This document shows, piece after piece, positions 38,300 to 48,324 of a stretch of 64,000 nt of DNA (positions are counted from its first letter, which is position 1; each line of letters opens with the position of its first letter). This stretch comes from Brienomyrus brachyistius (Eukaryota; Chordata; Actinopteri; Osteoglossiformes; Mormyridae). The stretch covers positions 15,184,435 to 15,248,434 of the forward strand of contig NC_064538.1 in NCBI RefSeq assembly GCF_023856365.1. Reading direction: 5' to 3'. The notes beneath the pieces are model-generated. The model worked only from the letters and a program-made list of their open reading frames with translations. It ran no database searches and was not told the DNA's origin. Made by a program: the position numbers and the translations under genes.

Positions 38300-40490
38300 A
38301 GGGGGCAAATTTATTGTCCAGTGGCTATGTGTCTGCATGACAGACACCCCAGCATCGTGCCCCATACTCTTTTGCCCCCTTGACTTGAGTAGGTTCACTT
38401 CACTCTCTGTTATGCAAATTATGGTAATACTTCACTTGAGGGAGCACAAATAATGTGGAATTATGCCATTACTTATGTACTAATTACCCACAGAGTCAGT
38501 TACATACTCAAGTTTGGTCATCATTAATGAATCTAGACATCTTTTCTCTCAAGCAGTTATAATAAACTATACTGATTGCTATATCTGTTAATTCTGTAAA
38601 CCTTTGTGAACGACTGAAGGAATGACTGACAGAACGACTGAAAGAAAAAGTAATGAATAACACGTGAAATACTGAGGAATTATTGAAGGAACAAGTAATG
38701 AATAATGCAAATGGAATATTGATCAAATGTTTTTTACACCATGATTGAATTATGACAATTTTTAACTCAAGCAGCTACTACATTTGCTGAAGATTTGTAC
38801 TTCAGTAGTAGCTAAGTAAATGATACATGTGCCCAATGAAGCACAGAGTTCTAAATTTCTTAGGCAAACGATTATAAAAGAGTCAAAATGACATAGAAAA
38901 TGAAAACAAATGAGAAATGATGTAGGGAACTGGATAACTGGGTTAACATTAAACAATGCAGACCAGCCTCAAAACATTCTGCAGACCATCTAAACATTTT
39001 AATCAACATCCGTTTGCATTTAAGGACATGATCAGAGTATGTTTTTATAGTGTAAGCTTCTCCTGCCAAACCATGCTTCACAATCAGTTCTAGGAAACAA
39101 TTCAATATCGTCGGCATTTTTTATTTGTAAAAAAAATTTAAACGCACGGCTGTGGTGGAATCCCCTTTCAGTCCGAGACAGCTCATTACCTAATGCAAAA
39201 GCTCAATGGCTCATTGTCTTCTGATCGAAGCCGAATGACTCCATCCGCTGCCCACTGATTCAGAGTGCTGCACAGTGCAGAAAATCACAGAGAACTTCCA
39301 GACATTATGTTTATTCATTGTGAGAAATGTCATATTTTCTCAGTGACCCAAGATGACACTACAATGCAGCAACTTCACCAGTAAACTGGCATTGTGCGAC
39401 TGACAATGTGGGAGAAGGGATTTTTTTGCAGAAATGACTGAAATTGCACGAGACAGTATCAGTCTCTGCCTTTATTAAGACTTGAATTTCTCCTCTGAGA
39501 TGGAGGCAAATACACTGGGAAAGCAAGTAGATGAGGAACACAAAGGGGCTTTGTGCCCCCCTCAGAAGGAAAGCATTCAATGTGTGTGATAGTGTGTCAC
39601 AGTGGCTGAGTCAAAGTCCCTCTTCTCTCACATCTGTATTATAGTCATACATTTCCTAAAGGAACTTCAAGATTGGGTTCACTTCCTTGTTTCCTTCAAA
39701 GTATGTCTAAAACAATTCTTCATGTATTTACTACCCGTACAATTCAATCATATGATAAAGTGTTAATATGTCATCTACTACGTATTTGTGGTGAAATACC
39801 AAAAAGCTTCATACCCTTTCTCAGAAATATTTACGTACTTGCACATCAGACAGATTACTGAGACACTAAAAAAACTACAAACCAAACACTTTTCTAACAA
39901 ACTTCTACATTTTTCTTCACTTCTGGCTTGGCCATATGTGTCATTAACATAAACGTCATTGACAGAATCTTTATAGTAATAAAACTGAATAACATTTACA
40001 TTCAAATGAATTTTTATGTTATATCTCTTAAGTTAAAGACTTAAAGGACCCCTTTTTGTGAACGGAGAGTACTTTTACTTATACCAAGCTTGCTGTAGAT
40101 CTGACATTAGCACACATTGCCACCACGTGGTAAAGCAGTGTAAAAACACAATGGTAAAGAAATTGCCCAAAGGTCGTGTTCTTTAAACTTGGGGGGAGGG
40201 GGGGGGGGGGGTGGAGCATGAGGGAAAAAAATTGGGTAACACAAATATATGAACAAATATAGCTGCTACTTAAGCGAAAGACGAAAGATGTGTCCTGATT
40301 ATGGCCATAGCTACCATTGAGGCACTGAGGTCAAGTCCTCGGTTTGTTCTGCAACATGAATAACCATGATCCATTACGAGGCACATTAAGAGCAGCTAAC
40401 ACTTAAGAGGCTGGTATTTTAAAAATCCTGCCTACGGCCCTGGTCATGATTCATTAATAACGAACAAACATGACATGTGGGAAATGAAAT
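38300..40490. other. Non-coding stretch
   Basis: AT-rich with a G-rich homopolymer at 40191-40212. No gene recognised. Confidence 0.5.
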
Positions 40491-40499
40491 GCGTCCTCG

Positions 40500-40675
40500 G
40501 CATTTAACCCATACGTGACATATCATCGGGCAGCTATTATTTAGCACCGGGGGAACAGTACTTGGGGGCAGTACCTAGCTAAGGATGTTTCAGTGATGCC
40601 TTGCTGGGCAGGGATTCAAACCAACAACCTTCCAATCACAAGCATGCTTCCCTAACCTTTACGCCACCACTAAGA
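40500..40675 (-). mobile_element. tRNA-derived SINE, second family, reverse orientation
   Basis: On the minus strand the copy begins gtggtggcgtaaaggttagg (A-box region), then ggttgttggtttgaatccc (B-box region), then gcaaggcatcactgaaacat. The same head is seen at 62697 on the plus strand. No tail or target duplication is visible. Confidence 0.65.
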
Positions 40676-41251
40676 AAAAAGAAATTTCTGGTTCATCCTG
40701 GAAATTTCTAGCGGATTTGAACCCCCAACATAGGTAGAGGGAGACAACAATGCTACCTACTGTTACCACAGAGCTCAGGGTGCTCAGAGTGATCAGCTGA
40801 CCCAACAAAATCCATGTGAACACTGTGGTACCTCCTTATACTACTACAGAAAGTATAAATAGATCAGGATTTTAGTGGTATGTTAGGAAAAGCAAAAGAT
40901 TAATGTGGGAGGTTCAGAGAAGATTAAATGTAAAGGTGAACAATATTTAGGCCACTTAAGGAAAATCTCATTCATGTATCTTCATGTATTTTGCTCAGAT
41001 CTCCGCGTTCTTTGCAGAAATGACAGTCTGGATGAGGATTCTCTACAGCTAAGACTGAGCTTCTTGGCTTCCCTACCAGCCCTGCCATGCGATATGACAG
41101 TTGTACAGTTTTGGTCATCAGCAGGGCTGGCCTGACATTAAAATCAGCCCTAGACTTCCTCCATGGTGACCTTCCATGGATACCACGTCAGTTTGATGTT
41201 TTGCATAAGGTACATAGACTTATGAACTTAAATGTTAACTAGTTCCAATGA

Positions 41252-41431
41252 GGAAGTGCATGTGTGAGTGCATGTGTGAGTGCATGGCGTGTGAGTGTGC
41301 CTTGCGATGGGCTGGCCCCCCATCCTGGGTTGTTCCCTGCCTCGTGCCCATTGCTTCCAGGATAGACTCTGGACCCCCCGCGACCCAGTAGGATAAGCGG
41401 TTTGGAAAATGGATGGATGGATGGATGGATG
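41252..41431 (+). mobile_element. 5'-truncated SINE with 10-bp TSD
   Basis: Only the 3' half of the 26.7-kb SINE family is present, from gtgtgagtgc to a (GGAT)n tail. It is flanked exactly by gttccaatga at 41242-41251 and 41432-41441. Truncation at the 5' end with a duplication is the signature of target-primed reverse transcription. Confidence 0.88.
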
Positions 41432-42254
41432 GTTCCAATGATTACTTCAAGTGTTTAGCTGTTGATTCTAGGATTTGACCCTTAGGGAGGCCCTGCCCCC
41501 TGAAGGAATATGGGACGTCACCCCCTCATGATTAGATTTGCAGAGTGTTTCTTATAAGTCACTGTAGCTGTAACCCACATCTTCAATCACGTTTCATTGA
41601 TTGGACTCCAGGTTTGCCAGCTGCTAACTCCATTTAACTTTTATTGTAGGGATTCACATACTTTTTCCTACCAACACTATATGTTTGAATGGTGTATTCA
41701 ATATGTACAAGAACAGTACAATTACTTGTGTGATATATAAAATAGATCGCATCTGTTCATTAATGTAACCTGGATGAAGATCAGACCAGAAGGCTAAGGC
41801 CCTCTACTGGCAGTAAGCGGGGAGACTTTGAGGAGCATGATGGGCTGCTGTACCGGTGCTGGCAGCCAGCAGATGGTGAGAGGATCCTGCTGAAGCTGCT
41901 GGGCAAGATGGCATGGCAGAGAGTCTCTGAAGGATCAATTCTGGGTTCCTCTTATTTAATCCTTATATGTCCCCACTACAGCAAAATCTTTGAGACAGCA
42001 AGATAGCTTTTCCTAGCTATATGGGTGAAACCCAGATTTATGAAGCTTTGTTGCCAAATGACTTAGTCCAGTAGATTCACTGTGCCTGTACTTTAAGACA
42101 ATGCCAGGATGCAACAGAATTTCCTCCAATTAAACAAAGACAAAACAGAAACTAGTAACTGCAGGCAGTGACGGAAGGGTCCAAAGCGTAGGACAGTCGG
42201 ACAGGTAGGACAAGTAGTAGAGGAAGAACGGCAGAGAGCAGGAGGACTAACTGA

Positions 42255-42345
42255 CACCAGCAGGCTCGACCGAAGCTGGATTTGGACCGGCCACCCTCTG
42301 ATTGCAAGCATACAGGCTTAGCCCACTGAGCCACACGCTGCTTTG
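42255..42345 (-). mobile_element. tRNA-like SINE head, reverse orientation
   Basis: On the minus strand, gtgtggctcagtgggctaag resembles a tRNA A box region and ggccggtccaaatccagc a B box, spaced as in a tRNA head. No cloverleaf that I can pair convincingly, so I call it a SINE head rather than a tRNA gene. Confidence 0.45.
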
Positions 42346-42419
42346 GGTAAGAAGGCTGAGATAGGGAGAGAGCTTCCTACCTGATCTGGAAACTCATTTC
42401 AGCTAAATTAGCCTAGCTG

Positions 42420-43750
42420 GGTCTTGGACATATATAAAAAGTGGCTGTAGCGCTCCCGTTTGACCAATTGACACGAAATTTGGAGGGAATGTCCGGTGAG
42501 GAATGCTACATCAGGATGTCAAATTTGGTGAGGATACACTTAAGCAGGCCTGAGATATAGCTGTCTGATTGAAATGGGCGTGGCACCAGTACAGTAAGGG
42601 TGTGTCTGCTGGCGGTAGCTTACAAAAAGTTTAGGATTTTTTAAATAATTATTTATTAAGACTGTCTCCTGATTTAAATGATACCAGATTTATGAAGGTG
42701 GGGCGAAAATCCTAGGAGGTTAACGAAATGTCATATTTTCAGACCTATGTAAATCATGGAAAAACGCAAAGATGGAAAACCAAGTTCTCATGTTGTTTGA
42801 TTTGGCACAACATACTGAATTGCACTGGTAATGAATTTCAACTTTAGGTTCGACAGTTCTGGAGAAATAGGCTGAAATAGGCCGAAATGCAGATGGGGGC
42901 GCTGTTCCGCCCCCATCTGGCCAAATGAGGTGTCCTTTACAGGGTGGGCAGAGGGTCGGAGGACAAATGTACGAGCCAAATTTGGTCTAGATTGGCCATC
43001 ATTAAGCTTGTCAAATGGCTGCTTGATTTTGATTGGCTGATGGCGGCCACACTTTTAGGACTTATGACTTTCATTGTACTTGTCTGACCTCAGGCTGGGT
43101 CCTAGTACATATCTGCCAAGTTTTACTCGGATTGGCCAAGGCAGTCAGGAGATATAGACAGGTGCTAGTTGAAGCGCCCCCTATTGACGAAATGCGGCCC
43201 GCCTTAGAGTGTGTCCCCAGAATGGGATAGGGAGGTAGGATTTCAAATTTGGTAGAGATAGGACAAGGCTGGGCCGAGTTATAGCAGTCAGACCAAAACG
43301 GGACAATTTTGGACATTGTTTGGACGTGGCTAATGGCCGTAGGATAAGCAAATGTCCAAATGCTTTTTGTATAATTATTGATCAGTTGAGAGTTCTGATT
43401 CGTTTGACACTTAACTTGTCTGATTTGGTAGGACAAGGTAGGACTTTAAGAAAAAAGTAGGATTTGCAAATTATGCAAATTAGCAAAAAATCTAAGTAGG
43501 CGGAGCTTCATAGTCCAAATGGCAAATTGGTAGGACACGGTTGCCAGAATGTGTAGAAAAAAAAATTCGACTGTAGGACCAATGGGTCAGGAGATATCGA
43601 CCGAAACGCATTGGGGGGGCGCTACAGCAGAAGACCTGAGTAGTGGGTAGGAATTGACATCTGACTGCCAAATTTGGTAGGCCTAAGACTTGCGGTTTAG
43701 GTTGGGCATTCAGTTTTAGGGAAGAAAAAAAAAATCCTAACAATTTCAAG
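42420..43750. repeat. Unclassified quasi-periodic non-coding block
   Basis: Two short sentences recur in diverged form: 'caaatttggt' with a following 'agattggcc/agataggac' (near 42514, 42977, 43237 and 43667; a weaker relative at 43116) and 'caggagatatagaca'-like text followed by a GC-rich 'gcgccccct' or 'gcgctac' word (near 43148 and 43591; relatives near 42550 and 42870). Spacing is irregular, so it is not a simple tandem array. No ORF of note. I have seen similar wording in fish intergenic DNA but cannot assign it to a named repeat class. Confidence 0.55.
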
Positions 43751-43839
43751 AAGGTTCCATAGCACTTTGTGCTTTGGACCCTTAATAATGCTTTTTGGTA
43801 ACAAACCTACGGCTCTAAAGACAAGAGGGTAAGCTGAAA

Positions 43840-44270
43840 ATGTTTAACAGCACATCAAAGCCACAGCTAACGTGTCATTTTATCACCTTAAAAATATTGC
43901 TAAAATCTGAGGGTGTGTTCCTAAACAGGATCTTGAGACTGGAATATCTCCTGACTGGTCTTCCACAAAAGACCATCAAACAACTTCAACTCATTCAAAA
44001 TGCTGCTTCTAGAATTCTAACTAACACCAAGGAGAGAGAGCACATTACTCTAACTCTCAGGTCCTTACCCTGGCTCGCTGTCTCCTAATTAACACCAAGG
44101 AGAAAGAGTACATTACTCCACTTCTCAGATCCTTACATTGGCTCGCTGTCTTCTAACACCAAGAGAGCAGTTTGTTCATTTTCATATTCCATGTCTATTT
44201 TTCCTTTACGCGCTTCATTTCTTATATCTTTTCCGTAAAACACTTTGTGTATGAAAATGTGCTGTACAAA
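43840..44270 (+). pseudogene. L2-type LINE, reverse transcriptase C-terminal fragment and 3' tail
   Basis: The frame at 43840-44088 contains LTGLPQKTIKQLQLIQNAAS followed by RILTNTKEREHIT and LRSLPWLAV, the hallmark block after the reverse transcriptase domain of fish L2/CR1-like LINEs. The segment encoding TNTKEREHIT...LRSLPWLAV is tandemly duplicated (44018-44086 and 44088-44150) with a few changes. The 3' end 'aaaacactttgtgtatgaaa' with 'tgctgtacaaataaa' resembles the usual L2 terminus. The element is truncated and the duplication breaks the frame. Confidence 0.8.
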
Positions 44271-44280
44271 TAAACTGGGT

Positions 44281-44900
44281 TTGACTCACAGGCAGCCCAA
44301 AGCTGTGTTATGAGCCCACTGCTGTACTCTTTGTTCATGCAAGACTGCGTGGCCAAACACAGCTCAAATAAAACAGTCAAACTTGCTGACAATAGTGATT
44401 GGCCTGATTTCCATTAACTCTGAGAAGGCCTGCATGGACAAGGTGGACAATCTGATGCAAAGGTGTCAGGATAACTGCCTCTCACCCAATACCCGTAAGA
44501 CCAAAGAGGTACTGGTGGAGTTTAAGCGTAAGCAGTCTGGTACCTACAGCCCTCTCAACATCAAAAGGATTCCCGCTGAGAGGAAGAATATCTTTAGATA
44601 TATGGGAGTCTGTATTTCTGATAACCCCACCTGGTCAAATCATGTACAGACTCAGATACCAAAGCCAGGCACTGGCTGTACCATCCTAGGCAGCTGAAGA
44701 CGTTCCAGCCATTCTCAGAGCCTTCTACTCTAGAGCATTATAGAGACTTCTCCGCATGAGAATCACAGCCTGGTTTGGTGACTGCTCTGTCCTGGACCTC
44801 TCGGTCTGCAGATGGTGGTATTTTTTGAGCTGAACGTATCAGCAACCCCCCCCCTCTCCCCCTAAGAAAACGTTACTGCTGTCTTTCAATGAAAACTGAG
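44281..44900 (+). pseudogene. Non-LTR retrotransposon reverse transcriptase fragment
   Basis: One frame reads CVMSPLLYSLFMQDCVAKHS and then KTVKLADN. This is the block ending in the catalytic FADD of a LINE-type reverse transcriptase, here degraded to LADN, so activity is lost. After a frame change the text continues through 44383-44697 with NLMQRCQDNCLSPNTRKTKE, VLVEFKRKQSG and YMGVCISDNPTWSNH. It then passes to another frame with RALERLLRMRITAWFGDCS. It differs from the neighbouring L2 piece and probably comes from a different LINE family. Several frameshifts and stops are present. Confidence 0.8.
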
Positions 44901-45099
44901 AGGCACAGAAGAAGCTTCAACCCCAAGTCCATCAGACTATCAATAATTGACAGTTGTAAATAATTGAGGACCTAGGCAGTTTGGACCAGTAAATACTTTG
45001 AGGAAACTACGTTGCTGCTTCTATTGGCCCAGCTGCAGCTTAGGACATAGAACTGCACTACCTAGAAGGATGCGAGTCATCACTCTCGAGTGCCAATGC

Positions 45100-45300
45100 C
45101 GCCACATCAGATAGGGCACCGATGGAGAGGGTTGGGGTGGTTGTTTCCCTGTAGTGACGCTGGGAACTGCTACATGCTTGTGGCCATGGATTACTTCACT
45201 AAGTGATCCAATGTATACATGGTTCCCAAACAGAATGTGGCAACCACTGTCAATAGGATTGTCCATGAGTACTTTTGCTACTTTGGTGGGGCTGATCATA
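45100..45300 (+). pseudogene. Ty3/gypsy integrase fragment
   Basis: Across two frames the text reads PMERVGVVVSL, then a frame change, then GNCYMLVAMDYFTK, a stop, and QNVATTVNRIVHEYFCYFGG. This is the conserved start of the integrase core of Ty3/gypsy retrotransposons, including the first catalytic Asp in the MDYFTK block. The stop and frameshift make it dead. No LTRs are seen nearby. The 187-residue plus-strand frame beginning at 45154 is mainly out of frame with this homology. Confidence 0.75.
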
Positions 45301-45419
45301 GGTATGATGAGTTGCAATGCGTTGCGAAAGGGCTGTCTGTTTATCACAGGAAACCTAGTCACATATTCAGATAATAAGGGCAATCTTGTGATCACCTGCA
45401 ACATCCACTCATCATTCAT

Positions 45420-47640
45420 CAACCTCTCACTGCAAAAATGGAATCTAAATGCATTTTTTAATTATTTTGGAATTTTATCAGCAAGCTCCCCAAATCAGCA
45501 TACGAGAGTTTCGCCACACCAGAGTTTAATGATGAACATATTTCAGTGTATTAGGGTTTCATGTTACAACTCAACTGACCTGCCAGGTCTTCTCCAAAAT
45601 TTCCATCTTCATTTCACTTGGACTAAGAAGGTCTTACATTGCCCTCTAGTGGCCACTACTGGCTTCAAGAATGGGACTCCATATGTGTTCAGATTTATTT
45701 TATCATCTTTCCGTTAACCTACCGCAGTCCCTATAACACCTTGAAAGGGAAGCCACTATCCCCAAAAAAGCTTGTTATACGTCTCATCCCCGTATCTCTG
45801 CTGGTATCCTGAGTTCAGCAACTTTGGCTGCTTTTGTATGATCCAGGACTCTCTGAACCCACTGCTACTCACAATCCATTTAGCCTGTGGCACTGAAATA
45901 CAAATGGCATCAAGCCTAACTGAAGAATAATGTACATATTACCACTGGGCTATTTCTCAAAGCGTAGCAGGAAAAAATATATAAAATAAAATTATTAAAT
46001 ATGTAATTAAAAAAATATAAAGTCATTGTTTATTATTCACAGAAGCTGCTCAAGATTAAAATTTTGGTCGTGTCAGTAAATTAGTTATGTTTATGTTGGA
46101 ATTTATCTTGTGCATTATAGTCAGGGTTCAATCAAGTATGACTCAAATCACTCATCCACAACAGATATGTTAGCACGCAGTACTTTTCGTTGTTACAGGG
46201 TTTTAATGAATATACTGGGACAGCACACACAGTACTGAATTACTGGGAACTTGTGTTTACAGTAACATTCCATGATTAAGAAACCTGTGTATTACTTTGA
46301 TGATTATTAAACAAAATGTAGCATGCAAAGATATGGTTACAAGACAATTCTATGGTTACAATAATAAATGTAAGACTACACAGTGGATGACAGTGAAGTG
46401 TCAGAGCTTGATGTCTCCCTATTCTATTCATTTTCACTCTTCATAATATTATCTGTCCCACACTGTTTGATGCAAGCACCTACTTCTATAGTTTACATGT
46501 CATCACTTTCAGTGAGGTCTAAACAGTCCCTGCCGCAGTTGCTTTTTTTTTAACTGTGTTCAAAGCACAAGAATTTCACTTATAGTTATTATGATGCATT
46601 TAAAAGATCTGATTAAATCGTGATGGATCGTGATTAAAGATCACTGACTCTTATTTAAAAGGCACAATATGAAACAAACTTCCAACTGACACCACAAATT
46701 AAGTGGTCATTATTCTTCAGTCCTTGCTGCTCAAGTTCCAGAAAATTGTCAGTCAAATGGAACAGCAGACTGACATTAAAGACACGGCCTATTCTCACTA
46801 GTTTGTTCACTTGAACCTCTTTGTCTCCCGCTTTTATATTTAACATTTGCAGAGGTAAAGTACCATACAGGATTGAATATTTCCTCCTGACAGGCCTGAA
46901 CAGTCTTTATACATGGATATGGAGACTTACAAGGTTTCTGCATTGGGTTTCACCTTTTAAGCGCAAGTTCGACCGTAGTCTATGGTGCACGAGTTTACAA
47001 ATTACTAAGCAGTAATCAGTTGTGCCACACTAAGCTCTAATGTATGACTAAGTCATCACCTAAACTGTCTCTTGACAAATTCTGTTCACATTTGTAATTA
47101 CAACTTTTGTCTTGTGATTTCAACTGAACAATTTCGGCTATGCTAAGATCACAAGAAAAATAAGTCCTGAGGCAGAGTTGCAGTGAAAACACACAGACAA
47201 TACAGTTGTGTGTTCATGTTAAAGAGGCATGTGTTAAAAGTTCCTTGCTTTGAGTTAAGTTGTTTGAGTAATAAATGAAAAGCAAAGTTAAATTTATCTC
47301 CAATAAATGTCCGTGACTCAAAAAGCATGATACGAGCCAAAGGGTGAGGTTTGTGATCCGTTGCATCCCTAAACTATATTTAGTAAGTTACCCAGTGAAC
47401 ACACTTCTTTCATCGCACTGTTTATAGCGCACTACCACTTTCATTATATCTGTGGTTCAAATACTTGTTGCAAATACAGGGAAAACAAATCAGTAGCTAT
47501 GTATCATCCAAACTCAACAGACAAGTGGAGCAGTGAGTTGGTTACAGTAATATCAGATAATGATATTGTTTGGCTGTCCAAGGTGAAAACATTATTCTGT
47601 GTGACAAGATTTTTATTTAGTAGCTACTATCTATGTAACG
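45420..47640. other. Non-coding stretch between dead retroelements and TCAF
   Basis: AT-rich DNA without recognised genes. On the minus strand AATAAA occurs at about 47612-47618 (tttatttag on the plus strand), a possible distal polyadenylation signal for the TCAF gene. Confidence 0.45.
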
Positions 47641-47662
47641 CAAGTGGCAGTGGTGTTTTCCC

Positions 47663-47965
47663 ATTCGCTGGTGTATTTTCATATTTGCTGGCATGTTTTC
47701 TTATTTGCTGGTGTGTTTTTGTATTTGCCGGTGTTTTCTTATGTGCTGACATATTCTTTTATGTAACGGCATGTTTTTGCATTTGCTGGTCTCTTCTTAT
47801 TTGCTGGGGTGTTTTAATGTTGGTGGTATGTTTACGTATTTGCTGGTCTCTTCTTATTTGCTGGCGTGTTTTAATGTCGGTGGTATGTTTACGTATTTGC
47901 TGGTCTCTTCTTATTTGCTGGCGTGTTTTAATGTCGGTGGTATGTTTACGTATTTGCTGATGTTT
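47663..47965. repeat. 57-bp minisatellite with degenerate shorter precursors
   Basis: Three copies of a 57-bp unit, cgtatttgctggtctcttct plus 37 bases, begin at 47778, 47835 and 47892, with a partial fourth at 47949. Upstream, 47663-47777 is built of rougher 18-21-bp units around tttgctggtgtgtttt. Since 57 is a multiple of three, a plus frame reads a 19-residue repeat containing ICWSLLICWRVL, but this lies antisense to and just downstream of TCAF and has no other gene feature. Each unit carries tttaat, which is ATTAAA on the TCAF strand. Confidence 0.93.
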
Positions 47966-48081
47966 TCATATTTGCTGGAGTGTTGTGCCCTTCAGGATTT
48001 CCATAATCTTCATTGTCTGGCACATGAGTCTGTATATGGAGTCATTAAACACTAAATGAAAAACGGAATGATCACTAGAAC

Positions 48082-48324
48082 TTAAAGGTAACCTATCATG
48101 GGATTTTTGTCCCAGGATGGCAAAGATGACACTTTCTTAGCCACCTGGTCCTCAATAGGCCAGCCCCAGGCCTTAAAGAATGGCACCAGGTTTTTCTTCA
48201 CCTTCTGAGAAAATTTTTCTGCCCACAGATTCATCTTCTCCTCCTTCTTCATCTCACTGTGGGGCATCGCCTTATAGTCAGAGAAGAGCTGGATGAAAGC
48301 TTCCCAACCAAAGCCTTCCTGAAG
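48082..48324 (-). CDS. tcaf: TCAF terminal coding exon 7 (residues 824-903)
   Basis: A strong acceptor, ttgtctcttgctttcccag, precedes LQEGFGWEAFIQLFSDY. The exon continues with KMNLWAEKFSQKVKKNL and AWGWPIEDQVAKK and ends in a stop at 48082-48084. The longer open frame up to 48372 includes intron sequence. Confidence 0.94.
   Translation of the reverse strand, partial: LQEGFGWEAFIQLFSDYKAMPHSEMKKEEKMNLWAEKFSQKVKKNLVPFFKAWGWPIEDQVAKKVSSLPSWDKNPMIGYL

Noticed and set aside
42255..42345. tRNA gene on the minus strand
   Set aside because: A- and B-box-like words are present, but I cannot pair a full acceptor stem or anticodon arm. A SINE head explains it better.
45154..45717. 187-residue ORF as a gene
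   Set aside because: The recognisable Ty3/gypsy integrase homology is in other frames, and the ORF is a by-product of the decayed element.
47499..48055. ORFs with ICWSLLICWRVL repeats as a membrane protein
   Set aside because: Produced by a 57-bp minisatellite with an in-frame period; no start context, no domain, and antisense to the 3' flank of TCAF.
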